Shown piece after piece: positions 43,624 through 52,675 of a DNA stretch of 64,000 nt. The notes under the pieces were generated by a model. That model was given only the letters and a program-made list of their open reading frames with translations, made no database searches and was not told the origin of the DNA. The position numbers and the translations under genes were made by a program. The number at the start of each line of letters is the position of its first letter. The first letter of the stretch is position 1. The DNA comes from Dyella sp. C11 (GTDB taxonomy: Bacteria; Pseudomonadota; Gammaproteobacteria; Xanthomonadales; Rhodanobacteraceae), in NCBI RefSeq assembly GCF_003121485.1, contig NZ_QAVX01000020.1:1-64000 (forward strand), read 5' to 3'.

Positions 43624-44499
43624 TTGAAACTGTTTCGTCGATTTGCCGCCGCCCTGGCCCTCAATCTGTTGCTGGTCGCCCTGGCCTCGGCGCAGCCTGC
43701 GCTGTGGGTCGCCAGGAACGATCACGCCACCATCTACCTGTTCGGCACCGTGCACCTGCTGCCTTCGGATACGAACTGGAAATCGGCGACGCTGGACAAG
43801 GCGCTGGACGAAAGCCAGCGCCTGAGCATCGAGATCGTCGATGACGACTCCAGCTCCATGCAAACGCTGGTGATGCAGCACGGCCTGGATCTCAGCGCAC
43901 CGCTGTCGAGCAAACTCGACGACAAGGACCGCACCGAGCTGGAACAGGCTGCCGAAACCGCCAAGCTTCCCGGCGGTCTTGCCGCCTTGCAGCCCATGCG
44001 CCCGTGGCTGGCCGCGCTCACGCTCACCATGGCACCGCTGATGCAGGCCGGGCTGGACCCGAACCAGGGCGTGGACAAGCTGATCAAGGCCCGCATGCAG
44101 CAGGCCGGCAAGCCCATCGACGGTCTGGAAACCGCCGAAAAGCAGATCCGCATGCTGTCGGACCTGCCCGAAGACATGCAGCTGGATTTCCTCCGCCAGT
44201 CGTTCAAGGACGTGGCCGACGGCCCCGCCAAATTGCGCGAACTGATCGATGCCTGGCGCAACGGCGACACCGCCGCCATCGCCCGCATCGAAGACGAGGA
44301 CCTGCGCAAGGAGAGTCCCATGCTCTACCAGCGCCTGATCGTGGAACGGAACCAGGCGTGGGCGAAGATCATCGCCGAGCGCATGCAGCAGCCGGGCGTC
44401 AGCTTCGTCGCCGTGGGCGCTGGCCACCTGGCCGGCCCGGACAGCCTGCAGGAGCAGCTGCGCAAGCTGGGCGTGGAAACCACGCGCATACAGAAGTAA
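43624..44499 (+). CDS. TraB/GumN family protein
   Basis: 291 aa, TTG start at 43624 (the only start that keeps the signal peptide intact: FRRFAAALALNLLLVALASAQ). Conserved paired GxxH motifs, YLFGTVHLLP near the N-terminus and FVAVGAGHLAGPDSL near the C-terminus, plus IEIVDDD acidic residues, define the TraB/GumN (Tiki-like protease) fold. GumN sits in the Xanthomonas gum cluster, but there is no gum cluster here. It is predicted to be secreted and may be a metalloprotease. Confidence 0.85.
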   Translation: MKLFRRFAAALALNLLLVALASAQPALWVARNDHATIYLFGTVHLLPSDTNWKSATLDKALDESQRLSIEIVDDDSSSMQTLVMQHGLDLSAPLSSKLDDKDRTELEQAAETAKLPGGLAALQPMRPWLAALTLTMAPLMQAGLDPNQGVDKLIKARMQQAGKPIDGLETAEKQIRMLSDLPEDMQLDFLRQSFKDVADGPAKLRELIDAWRNGDTAAIARIEDEDLRKESPMLYQRLIVERNQAWAKIIAERMQQPGVSFVAVGAGHLAGPDSLQEQLRKLGVETTRIQK

Positions 44500-44521
44500 C
44501 TCGGGCTGGCCATGCCCTCCC

Positions 44522-44640
44522 TGTAGGAGCGCGCTTGTGCGCGACCGGCGCACGCCAGCCAGCCAAGGCCACCGGCTGGTCGCCCCATCTGTTCGCCGCA
44601 GCAAGGCCCCCACCCGGTCGCGCACAAGTGCGCTCCTACA
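44522..44640. repeat. REP pair B (27-bp arms)
   Basis: Arms 44522-44548 and 44614-44640 are reverse complements with one mismatch, 65-nt spacer. Core is GTAGGAGCGC(G/A)CTTGTGCGC, the 'ACTTG' subtype also found at 46997-47067. Confidence 0.9.
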
Positions 44641-44749
44641 TAAGAAACAACCGGCCGGGCTCGGTTACCCCTCGCCCCCCGATCCCCCTTTCTGGCACCA
44701 TCCCCCGGTTAAGCGCGCCGCCCGCGCGCACGCCAACTGACGCAAGCCC

Positions 44750-46987
44750 ATGAATCTGCAAGCCAATTTCGAACAGATCCCGCTCAAGGAGTACGCCGAG
44801 CGGGCGTATCTCGATTATTCGATGTACGTGGTGCTGGACCGCGCCCTGCCCTTCGTGGGCGATGGCCTGAAGCCGGTACAGCGCCGCATCGTCTACGCCA
44901 TGAGCGAACTGGGCCTGGCCGCGTCGTCCAAGCCCAAGAAATCCGCCCGCACCATCGGCGACGTGATCGGCAAGTTCCATCCGCACGGCGACACCTCGTG
45001 CTACGAGGCGATGGTGCTGATGGCCCAGCCGTTCTCGTACCGCTACCCGCTGGTGGACGGCCAGGGCAACTTCGGTTCGCCGGACGATCCGAAAAGCTTC
45101 GCCGCGATGCGCTACACCGAGTCGCGCCTCAGCCCCATCGCCGAAGCGCTGCTGGGCGAACTGGGCCAGGGCACGGTCGACTGGGTGCCCAACTTCGACG
45201 GCACGCTGGAAGAACCCAGCTGGCTGCCGGCGCGCGTGCCGCACGTGCTGCTCAACGGCTCCATGGGCATCGCCGTGGGCATGGCCACCGACATCCCGCC
45301 GCACAACCTGCGCGAAGTGGTGAGTGCATGCATCCGCCTGCTGGATGATCCGGACGCCACCGTCGCGGACCTGTGCGAGCACATCCAGGGCCCGGACTAC
45401 CCGACCGAAGCGGAAATCCTCACCCCGCGCAACGACCTGCTGGCCATGTACCAGAACGGCGTGGGCTCGGTGCGCGCGCGTGCCGTGTATCACGTGGACG
45501 AAGGCAACATCGTCATCACCGCGCTGCCGCACCAGGTCAGCCCGTCCAAGATCCTCGAGCAGATCGCCGCTCAGATGCGCGCGAAGAAGCTGCCGATGGT
45601 GGAAGACCTGCGCGACGAATCCGACCACGAGAACCCGATTCGCCTGGTGGTGGTGCCGCGTTCCAACCGCGTGGACGCATCGGAAGTGATGCAGCATCTC
45701 TTCGCCACGACGGATCTGGAAAAGAGCTTCCGCATCAACCTCAACATGATCGGCCTGGATGGCCGTCCGCAGGTGAAGGATCTCAAGCGCATCCTCAGCG
45801 AGTGGCTGAGCTTCCGCACGAGCACGGTCACCCGCCGCCTGGAACACCGCCTGGCCAAGGTCGAGCGCCGCCTGCACCTGTTGGAAGGTTTGCGCATCGC
45901 TTACCTCAACCTGGACGAGGTGATCCGCATCGTCCGCACCGAGGATGAGCCCAAGCAGGTATTGATGGCGCGCTTTGCGCTGAGCGAAGAGCAGACCGAC
46001 TACATCCTCGAAACCAAGCTGCGCCAGCTGGCGCGCCTGGAAGAGATGAAGATCAATGCCGAACGCGATCAGCTGGAAGAAGAACGCGCACGCATCAACG
46101 TGTTGCTGAAATCGCCGGCCAAGCTCAAGGGCCTGATCAAGGAAGAACTGCGCGCCGACGCCGCCAAGTTCGGCGATGACCGCCGCTCGCCGCTGGTTCA
46201 GCGCGAAGCCGCGCAGGCGCTGGACGAAAGCGCACTGGTGGCCAGCGAACCGGTCACCGTGGTGCTGAGCCAGAAGGGCTGGATTCGCGCCGCCAAGGGC
46301 CACGACGTGGACGCCGACGGCCTCAACTACCGCGAAGGCGACAGCCTGCTCGCGGCGGTGAAGGCACGCACCACGCAGCAGATCGCGGTGATCGACTCCA
46401 CCGGCCGCAGCTATTCCACGCCAGCGCACACGCTGCCGTCCGCACGCGGCAACGGCGACCCGCTCACTGGCCGCTTCAGCCCGCCGTCGGGAGCCAGCTT
46501 CGACGCGCTGACGGCCGGCGACAACGACACGCGCCTGATCCTGGCCACCGATCATGGCTACGGCTTCGTGACCCGCTTCGAGGCACTCACCGGCCGCAAC
46601 AAGGCCGGCAAGCAGATCATCACGCTGGGCGATGGCGCCAGGGTGCTGGCACCGCAGGTCAGCGCCGATCCGGCACGCGACCGCATCGTGGTAGTCACCA
46701 CCGAAGGTCACCTGCTGATGTTCTCCGTGGCCGAGCTGCCGGAACTGGACAAGGGCAAGGGCAACAAGCTGATCGACGTGCCCAAGGCCAAGCTGGCTGC
46801 TGGCATCAAGGTCGTTGGCGTAGCCGTGGTCACCGAAGGCAAGGGCGAAGTGACGCTCTATGCCGGCCAGCGCAAGCTCACGCTGAAGTGGGCCAACCTG
46901 GTCGAGTACGGCGGCAACCGCGCCACCCGCGGCGGTTTGTTGCCGCAGGGCCTGCGTCGCGTGGAGCGAATCGAGACCACGGGCTAA
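44750..46987 (+). CDS. parC: DNA topoisomerase IV subunit A (ParC)
   Basis: 745 aa, the breakage-reunion subunit that decatenates daughter chromosomes with ParE. The catalytic tyrosine is Y122 in MRYTESRLS. The quinolone-binding region reads [10 protein letters not shown], with Thr82 at the place of E. coli Ser80. The [10 protein letters not shown] coiled-coil gate and C-terminal beta-pinwheel with its repeated blades (HDVDADGL..., [10 protein letters not shown]) follow. It is flanked on both sides by REP pairs. parE is not in the window. Confidence 0.96.
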   Translation: MNLQANFEQIPLKEYAERAYLDYSMYVVLDRALPFVGDGLKPVQRRIVYAMSELGLAASSKPKKSARTIGDVIGKFHPHGDTSCYEAMVLMAQPFSYRYPLVDGQGNFGSPDDPKSFAAMRYTESRLSPIAEALLGELGQGTVDWVPNFDGTLEEPSWLPARVPHVLLNGSMGIAVGMATDIPPHNLREVVSACIRLLDDPDATVADLCEHIQGPDYPTEAEILTPRNDLLAMYQNGVGSVRARAVYHVDEGNIVITALPHQVSPSKILEQIAAQMRAKKLPMVEDLRDESDHENPIRLVVVPRSNRVDASEVMQHLFATTDLEKSFRINLNMIGLDGRPQVKDLKRILSEWLSFRTSTVTRRLEHRLAKVERRLHLLEGLRIAYLNLDEVIRIVRTEDEPKQVLMARFALSEEQTDYILETKLRQLARLEEMKINAERDQLEEERARINVLLKSPAKLKGLIKEELRADAAKFGDDRRSPLVQREAAQALDESALVASEPVTVVLSQKGWIRAAKGHDVDADGLNYREGDSLLAAVKARTTQQIAVIDSTGRSYSTPAHTLPSARGNGDPLTGRFSPPSGASFDALTAGDNDTRLILATDHGYGFVTRFEALTGRNKAGKQIITLGDGARVLAPQVSADPARDRIVVVTTEGHLLMFSVAELPELDKGKGNKLIDVPKAKLAAGIKVVGVAVVTEGKGEVTLYAGQRKLTLKWANLVEYGGNRATRGGLLPQGLRRVERIETTG

Positions 46988-46996
46988 ACACACCCT

Positions 46997-47067
46997 TGTA
47001 GGAGCGCACTTGTGCGCGACCGCTGTTTGCCGGCAGGTCTGCGGTCGCGCACAAGTGCGCTCCTACA
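46997..47067. repeat. REP pair C (27-bp arms, perfect)
   Basis: Arms 46997-47023 and 47041-47067 are exact reverse complements with a 17-nt loop. Same subtype as pair B. It begins 10 nt after the parC stop. Confidence 0.92.
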
Positions 47068-47174
47068 GGGGAAATGGAACGGGAACTTCACTGCCAGAGG
47101 CAGGATCAAATCGGGATGTGTGCACACCGGCGACGGTGGCGCGTTATAAAGCCCACGTCCCCGGAGCGTTTCCC

Positions 47175-47708
47175 ATGAAGATCGTCCGCACCACCGCTTT
47201 CCTCGCCGCCAGCCTGCTCGCGGCCACGGCCTGGGCCCAGAGTTCCGACCAGTCGCTCAACCTGAAGCTGCCGGCCAACCTGCCCGCCTCCAGCGCCAGC
47301 GCGGCAGCTCCGGCAAATACCGCTGCGCCCACCGACGCCAGCCGTGCGGCCAACGACGGTCGCGCCACGGCACAAGCCAGTGCACCGGCCAATGCCCAGG
47401 GCGCAGCCCAGAACGGCTCCTACACCAAGGACCCGCCGGGCACCTATTACGGCGACACCAGCGGCGCGCTGGGTGACACCCAGGCAGCCGCCGGCCCCGC
47501 CCCGGGCACCATCCAGTGCGATGACGCCACCTACAACCAGCCGCAGGTGCATGGCGCCGTCAGCACCGGCGTGGTCTCCGGCAATCACTTCAGCGGCGGC
47601 TACACCGGTGGCCAGGTCACCCTGAGCCAGGCCTTTGGCAGCTGCGAGCATCCCACTGGTGGCATGAGCATCTCCGTGGGTGGCACGCAGGGCCATTTCG
47701 GCCGCTGA
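47175..47708 (+). CDS. Secreted hypothetical protein, Ala/Gln-rich
   Basis: 177 aa. A signal peptide ends ATAWAQSS. A low-complexity Ala/Pro/Thr/Asn/Gln linker spans residues ~25-90. The C-terminal ~80 residues contain two cysteines (IQCDDATY, GSCEHP) and a Gly/Ser/Thr-rich VSTGVVSGNHFSGGYTGGQVTLSQAFGSC stretch, suggesting one disulfide and a beta structure. No known family. A good terminator follows. Confidence 0.72.
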   Translation: MKIVRTTAFLAASLLAATAWAQSSDQSLNLKLPANLPASSASAAAPANTAAPTDASRAANDGRATAQASAPANAQGAAQNGSYTKDPPGTYYGDTSGALGDTQAAAGPAPGTIQCDDATYNQPQVHGAVSTGVVSGNHFSGGYTGGQVTLSQAFGSCEHPTGGMSISVGGTQGHFGR

Positions 47709-47743
47709 CACTTCCAAGGGCTTCAAGCCCACGCATCTTCCTT

Positions 47744-47770
47744 GAACGCCCCGCATGTCGGGGCGTTCTT
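47744..47770 (+). terminator. Terminator after the secreted hypothetical gene
   Basis: GAACGCCCCG (47744-47753), loop CATGT, CGGGGCGTTC (47759-47768), then TT. A 10-bp stem. Confidence 0.75.
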
Positions 47771-47916
47771 GCGAGAAATGCCGCTAAATGGGAAGGAACG
47801 GCTCGAAAGTTCTTGGAAAGGGTGAGCCCTCACACTGGCTTCATGGTTTATTGTCACGTCTACAAGCGCGCCCAGCGCCGCATCACGGCTGCCGCCCACC
47901 GCCCCGGAGCTCCCCA

Positions 47917-48756
47917 GTGATCCAGAACGTCGAGTTCCGCTATGAAGGCGGTCGCAGCGGAGTGCTGCTCATTCACGGCCTTACCGGCACGCCGACCGAG
48001 ATGCGCCTGCTCGGCAAGGGCCTGAACCGTGCGGGTTATTCCGTATACGGCATGCAGCTGGCTGGCCACTGCGGCGACGTGGACGACCTCCTGAAGACCG
48101 GCTGGAAAGACTGGTACGCCAGCGTGGAAGCCGCCGCCGACAAGTACCGCCACGAAGTGGATCACCTCTTCGTCGCCGGACTGTCGATGGGTGCGGTGTT
48201 GGCGCTCAAGCTTGCCGCCGAGCGTCCGGAATGGGTGAAGGGCGTGGGCGTGTACGGCGCCACCTTCCGCTATGACGGCTGGGCGATTCCGTGGATCGGC
48301 AAGTTCTCGTTCCTGCTGCCGTTCCTGCACAAGTTCGGCATCGGCAAGCACCGCATGGTGCACGAGGGCGAACCGTACGGCATCCGCGACGAGCGCCTGC
48401 GCGCGCAGATCAGCGGCGCCATGCTGAGCGGCGACAGTGCCGCCGCCGGCCTGCCGGGTAATCCGTGGCCGTCGCTGGGCGAGATGTACAACATGGCCGC
48501 CGTAGTGAAGCGCGACCTGCCCCGCGTCACCGCACCGTGCTTCATCGCACACGCCACGGAAGACGACATCGCCAGCATCGAGAACGCCCGCCTCGTGCAG
48601 CGTTCCGTGTCCGGCCCGGTGGAAACGCTGTGGCTGGAAGACAGCTACCACATGATCACGGTGGACCGGGAACGTCGCCTGCTGACCGATCGCTCGGCGG
48701 AATTCTTCCGCCAGATCGCCGCCACCTACGAACCTGCCGCGCGCGCTGCCGCCTGA
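47917..48756 (+). CDS. Alpha/beta hydrolase, carboxylesterase-like
   Basis: 279 aa, GTG start. VLLIHGLTGTPTEMR is the oxyanion-hole loop, GLSMGAVLAL the nucleophile elbow (Ser), ATEDDIAS the acid region and DSYHMITVD the catalytic His. The layout is that of Bacillus Est30-type carboxylesterases and monoacylglycerol lipases. It starts a same-strand run with two EamA-like genes and an aminotransferase (gaps 9, 1 and 1 nt), so it likely handles an ester in that pathway. Confidence 0.85.
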   Translation: MIQNVEFRYEGGRSGVLLIHGLTGTPTEMRLLGKGLNRAGYSVYGMQLAGHCGDVDDLLKTGWKDWYASVEAAADKYRHEVDHLFVAGLSMGAVLALKLAAERPEWVKGVGVYGATFRYDGWAIPWIGKFSFLLPFLHKFGIGKHRMVHEGEPYGIRDERLRAQISGAMLSGDSAAAGLPGNPWPSLGEMYNMAAVVKRDLPRVTAPCFIAHATEDDIASIENARLVQRSVSGPVETLWLEDSYHMITVDRERRLLTDRSAEFFRQIAATYEPAARAAA

Positions 48757-48765
48757 GGACTCACG

Positions 48766-49131
48766 ATGAGTCCCCTGGTTGTCGCGTTGTGGCTGCTTAA
48801 CGTCACGCTCGATACCGTCGGCCAGCTGTCCTTCAAGGCAGCGGCCGGCGATCCGCGTGCGGGTGATGGTGTGGCGCGCTGGAAGTACATGGCGGCGCGC
48901 CCGTGGATCTGGATCGGCGTGCTGTCGTACGTCGCCGAATTCCTGGTGTGGATCGCGTTCCTGTCGCTGGTCGATCTGTCCGAAGGCGTGCTGCTCGGCT
49001 CGATCAACATCGTGGTGATCATGATTGCCGGCCGCATCCTGTTCAAAGAAAAGCTCACGCCGATGCGCGTGACCGGCATGCTGCTGGTGACAGCGGGCGT
49101 GGCGATTGTCGGCTTTGCCGGTGGTGGCTGA
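48766..49131 (+). CDS. Small EamA/SMR-like membrane protein, first of pair
   Basis: 121 aa, four predicted membrane helices, the size of ArnE/SMR subunits rather than full 10-helix EamA transporters. It ends LTPMRVTGMLLVTAGVAIVGFA, the EamA C-terminal pattern, with a conserved EFLVWIAFLSLVDLSEGVLLGS loop. It is followed after 1 nt by a second such gene; ArnE and ArnF form a heteromer that flips lipid-linked aminoarabinose. Cargo here is unknown. Confidence 0.8.
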   Translation: MSPLVVALWLLNVTLDTVGQLSFKAAAGDPRAGDGVARWKYMAARPWIWIGVLSYVAEFLVWIAFLSLVDLSEGVLLGSINIVVIMIAGRILFKEKLTPMRVTGMLLVTAGVAIVGFAGGG

Positions 49132-49132
49132 C

Positions 49133-49576
49133 ATGACGAAAAGCCTTGTTCGTTTCTACGCCATCGGCTTCACCATCCTGGTGTTGTTCGACACGCTGGT
49201 GCAGCTGAGTTTCAAATACGCCGGCGATCATGCCTTTCCGCCCGAAGCGAACTGGGCGTGGATCGTGCGCGTGTTTGGCCATCCGTGGATTTACGTCGCG
49301 GTGATCGGCTACGTCGGCAACTTCTTCACGTGGATGACATTGCTGAAGCACGCGCCCATCGGCCCGGCTTTCGCCGTCACGCATCTGGAAGTAGTGAGCG
49401 TGATGCTGTTCTCCGTGTGGCTGTTCCACGAACCACTGACGTTTGCGCGCATCCTGGGCGCCGTCACCATCGTGGCGGGCATCATCTGCCTCGCTTTTGC
49501 GGAAAGTGGCGCGCACCCGGAAGGCGACGCACCCACTGAAGCGAAGGGTGCGCTGGGCGTGGCCGCCGGAGATTGA
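49133..49576 (+). CDS. Small EamA/SMR-like membrane protein, second of pair
   Basis: 147 aa, ATG 49133 one base after the previous stop. Four helices with the same loop signature as its partner (GNFFTWMTLLKHAPIGPAFAVTHLEVVSVML and LTFARILGAVTIVAGIICLAF), then a charged ~25-residue cytoplasmic tail. It most likely forms a heterodimer with the preceding protein. An aminotransferase gene follows after one base. Confidence 0.8.
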   Translation: MTKSLVRFYAIGFTILVLFDTLVQLSFKYAGDHAFPPEANWAWIVRVFGHPWIYVAVIGYVGNFFTWMTLLKHAPIGPAFAVTHLEVVSVMLFSVWLFHEPLTFARILGAVTIVAGIICLAFAESGAHPEGDAPTEAKGALGVAAGD

Positions 49577-49577
49577 G

Positions 49578-50777
49578 ATGGCGCGCGAGCTGCCGCCCAC
49601 TGCCGGACTGCCGCTGCGCCTGACCGACCTGTGGCCCGGCCACGCTCCGTTCGCGGAACGCGTGGCCGAATGGCTCGACGTCGATCACCTGCAACTGGAA
49701 TGCTCGGGCACGGCCGCCATGGTGGTCGCCTTGCGCGCCATGCATCGCCTGCGCCCCCAACGCGACGAAGTGATCGTGCCTGCGTGGACCTGCCCGCTGG
49801 TGGCGCTCGCCATCCATCGCGCGGGACTCAGGCTGCGCCTGTGCGATCTCGCACCCGATCATTTCGACATGGATTTCGCCCAGCTCTGCACGCTGGCCGG
49901 TCCGCGCACGCTGGCCATCGTGCCGACGCATCTGGCCGGCCGCGTCGCCGACGTGAACGCGGCGCTGGACGTCGCGCACCGCGTGGGGGCCTATGTGCTC
50001 GAAGATGCGGCGCAGGCCCTGGGTGCGATGCAGAACGGGCGCAGCGTGGGTTTGCTGGGTGACGCGGGCTTCTTCAGCCTCGCCGTGGGCAAGGGCCTTA
50101 CGCTGTTTGAAGGCGGCCTGCTGCTCACGCGCGATCCGGTGTTGCGCGATGCCTTTGTCGCGAGCCATCGCGAAACCATCCATCCAGACACGAAGATGGA
50201 CTGGCAGCGCGCCCTGGAACTCATCGGCTACACGCTGGCCTATCGCCCTTCACTGCTCTCGCTGGCTTATGGACGGCCGTTGCGCAAGGCGCTGGCCGCG
50301 AACGATCCCGTCGCGGCCGTGGGTGACGATTTCGGACCGGACATCCCGCTCCACACGGTAAGCACGTGGCGCCAGGCCGTGGGGGCACGCGCGCTTCCGC
50401 GACTGCCTGCTTTCCTGGCGTCCACACGTACGCAGGCATTGCGCCGCGTGGAGCGACTGCGTCGCATCCCGAACATCACCGTGTTCGACGACGTGCCCGG
50501 CGCGCAAGGCGTCTGGCCCTTCCTGCTGCTCACGCTGCCGGATGAATCCAGACGGGATGCCGCGCTGAAGACCTTGTGGACCGCCGGGCTCGGTGTCAGC
50601 CGCCTGTTCATCCACGCGCTGCCCGACTACGGCTACCTGCGCGACATCGTCGCCGACACGCCGCTGCCCAACGCTCGCAGCTTCGCCGCGCGTTCGCTCA
50701 CCATTACCAACAGCCCGTGGCTGGATGATGCAACGTTTGAAGCCATCTGCACCGAGCTGGAACGCGCCACGGCCTGA
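49578..50777 (+). CDS. DegT/DnrJ/EryC1/StrS family PLP aminotransferase
   Basis: 399 aa, fold type I. PLP lysine K172 in FSLAVGKGLTLFEGGLLLT; VIVPAWTCPLVALAIHRAGLRLRLCDL and the ED of VLEDAAQALGA are the conserved cofactor contacts. The family mainly aminates nucleotide-linked keto sugars (ArnB, WecE, PseC), sometimes cyclitols. Its tight coupling to two ArnE/F-sized membrane proteins suggests a lipid-linked amino compound. The expected sugar-modifying partners (ArnA/C/D/T) are absent. Confidence 0.85.
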   Translation: MARELPPTAGLPLRLTDLWPGHAPFAERVAEWLDVDHLQLECSGTAAMVVALRAMHRLRPQRDEVIVPAWTCPLVALAIHRAGLRLRLCDLAPDHFDMDFAQLCTLAGPRTLAIVPTHLAGRVADVNAALDVAHRVGAYVLEDAAQALGAMQNGRSVGLLGDAGFFSLAVGKGLTLFEGGLLLTRDPVLRDAFVASHRETIHPDTKMDWQRALELIGYTLAYRPSLLSLAYGRPLRKALAANDPVAAVGDDFGPDIPLHTVSTWRQAVGARALPRLPAFLASTRTQALRRVERLRRIPNITVFDDVPGAQGVWPFLLLTLPDESRRDAALKTLWTAGLGVSRLFIHALPDYGYLRDIVADTPLPNARSFAARSLTITNSPWLDDATFEAICTELERATA

Positions 50778-50825
50778 GCGCTGCCGAATAGTCATCCTGC
50801 GTCTCCAAGCCCTTGTGACGAGGCA

Positions 50826-50854
50826 CTGGATTCCCGCCTTCGCGGGAATGACGG
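50826..50854. repeat. Palindromic ATTCCCGC...GCGGGAAT repeat
   Basis: ATTCCCGC (50830-50837), short loop, GCGGGAAT, a diverged third copy of the repeat at 20479-20600. It lies between convergent aminotransferase and CPBP genes and may serve as terminator. Confidence 0.8.
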
Positions 50855-50877
50855 TGAGGAAGCATATCCACTGACGC

Positions 50878-51693
50878 TTAACGCAGCGTCGCCTCGGAGT
50901 GGGCTGCGCGCCTGCCACTGGAAAGAAACAACAGCGCGCCCACGCAAAGATTCAGGCACGGGCCGATGATCGACATCTCGAAACCCGACGGCACGCCTAC
51001 GCCCATCATCGTCGCCGCATTCATCGCCGCATGCATCAGCACGCAAAGCAGGATGCTGCGCGTGCGGCTGTAGAGCCAGCCCAGCAACAAGGCGTTGCCC
51101 ATCACGCCGATCAGGAACATGGCGAAACTTGCGTGGTACTGCGCGACACCCGGCATGAAGAAAAGCGGCAGGTGCCACAACGTCCAGATGGGACCGATCA
51201 GCAACGCGGCGCGGATGGAACCGATGGCACGCCCCCATTCCTCCTGCGCAATGCCGCGCCAGCCGAATTCCTCCAGGCCGCCGCCAATGATGGTCATCAG
51301 CAGATAGAGCGGAAACAGATACCACGGTTTGAAAGCCACGCCGGTCGCCAGCTCCGGCTTCAGTGCCACCGCCACGCCAATGGCCATGAATCCCAATGCC
51401 AATGGCAACCCCAGGGCCAGCAGGTACCAGGCCGGCGACACGCGCCAGCGCAGCACGCGCCGATTGAACTCGCTGAGCGGTGCTTCTTCCCGGGTGCGAT
51501 ACACGGCGACATAGGCGGCGATGGTGGGTCCCAGGCCGCCCAGCACGTACAGGGTCATGAAGGGCCACCTGCCGTACGTGGTGAAACCCGCCTGCGCCAG
51601 CGCCACCAGCGCCCACCACGCCAGCCATGTGATGCCAAAGGCGACAGCGAGAAAAATCAGCGCGCGACGACTGGCGGGAAACTGTTCGCTCAT
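50878..51693 (-). CDS. CPBP family intramembrane metalloprotease
   Basis: 271 aa, about seven helices. The CPBP (Rce1/CAAX-like) motifs are GGLEEFGWRG (Glu-Glu and Arg), WTLWHLPLFF (His) and LMHAAMNAATM (His/Asn). Bacterial members cleave membrane peptides or have roles in bacteriocin immunity and signalling. It is downstream of, and same strand as, the arginase-like and GNAT genes (106-nt gap). Confidence 0.87.
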   Translation of the reverse strand: MSEQFPASRRALIFLAVAFGITWLAWWALVALAQAGFTTYGRWPFMTLYVLGGLGPTIAAYVAVYRTREEAPLSEFNRRVLRWRVSPAWYLLALGLPLALGFMAIGVAVALKPELATGVAFKPWYLFPLYLLMTIIGGGLEEFGWRGIAQEEWGRAIGSIRAALLIGPIWTLWHLPLFFMPGVAQYHASFAMFLIGVMGNALLLGWLYSRTRSILLCVLMHAAMNAATMMGVGVPSGFEMSIIGPCLNLCVGALLFLSSGRRAAHSEATLR

Positions 51694-51799
51694 GCGTTGG
51701 CCCCGGGCATCACCGGAACGAGCCGGCTCTCGACACGTTTGCCACGTTCCTGCACCGAACCGGGCGACCGGCGGCCACCACCATGGTCAATGCCTTCGA

Positions 51800-52675
51800 T
51801 TACACGCTGCTTTCGGTAATGGCCGCCAGCAGGCGCGCATTGAACGCCCGCTGCTGCGTTTGCCACGCATCCAGCTCACTCTGCGGCACCGGCTCCTGCC
51901 CGTCCATGCCGCTCAACAGGCGCTTCCACCACGAGCGGTATTGATAGGCCGACACCTCGCCATTGATGTCGCTGGCGACAATGCGCCCGCGCAAGGCTTC
52001 GATGATCGCCATCGCGTGCGACTCCTCCAGCAGGCCCTGATCCCAATTGGTGCGGGCCGTGTCGACGCTGAAGGCGTCCTTGTCGATGGAAAGGTAAGTG
52101 GGCTGTGGTGCGCGCTTGAGCTGTTCGATGAAAGCGGACGTAAGCGCTTCCGGATCCTCGAAGCGCCGGAACGCATCGGCCAGGCCGAGCTTGGCGGCCC
52201 AATCCACGTTGACGTCCATGCACCAATACGTGAGCTTGCCCGCCTGCAACGGACGCAGGTAGTTTTCCCAGGCGTGCTTGGCGCCGATGTCGCCGGAGGT
52301 AATACCCACCACGTGTACGTGCGTTACGTACGGCAGCATGGCCACGCGACGCACCCACGAACCGCAGTGGACACCCCACGGAAAACGCATGTTGTCCGGA
52401 TGGTTGTCGAACACCACCAGCTGGAAGGGGCCACGCGAACGCTGGCGCTCCACCAACGGCCACGTCAGGTGATGATAGTCGCCCGAGCCCATCAGCACGG
52501 TGCCGTAGTTTTCCGGCATCTGTGCATCGAGATGCGTACGCAGTCGATTGAAGGTGCGCAACGTGCAACCGAAGCGGATGTCTTCCTGCCAGTCGGACAA
52601 CGCCAGCGATGTCGCGCCCGCGATCGGGCCGACCGAATCGTCGAAATCCAGAATCAGCGGTTCACGCCTGCTCAT
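51800..52675 (-). CDS. Arginase/ureohydrolase-fold protein
   Basis: 291 aa. The binuclear metal ligands of the ureohydrolase fold are in place: His68 or 69 in GSGDYHHL, D90-N-H92-P-D94 in VVFDNHPDNM, and D198-K-D200 in YLSIDKDAFS. Substrate loops do not match arginase, agmatinase or formiminoglutamase that I know, so it may hydrolyse another amidine or amide, or deacetylate (the fold is shared with histone deacetylases). The start overlaps the GNAT gene's end by 14 nt. Confidence 0.75.
   Translation of the reverse strand: MSRREPLILDFDDSVGPIAGATSLALSDWQEDIRFGCTLRTFNRLRTHLDAQMPENYGTVLMGSGDYHHLTWPLVERQRSRGPFQLVVFDNHPDNMRFPWGVHCGSWVRRVAMLPYVTHVHVVGITSGDIGAKHAWENYLRPLQAGKLTYWCMDVNVDWAAKLGLADAFRRFEDPEALTSAFIEQLKRAPQPTYLSIDKDAFSVDTARTNWDQGLLEESHAMAIIEALRGRIVASDINGEVSAYQYRSWWKRLLSGMDGQEPVPQSELDAWQTQQRAFNARLLAAITESSV

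Noticed and set aside
44636-46993. 785-codon open frame antisense to parC
   Set aside because: It mirrors parC almost end to end, has His/Val/Gln/Arg-biased composition typical of antisense frames in GC-rich DNA and no recognisable domain.
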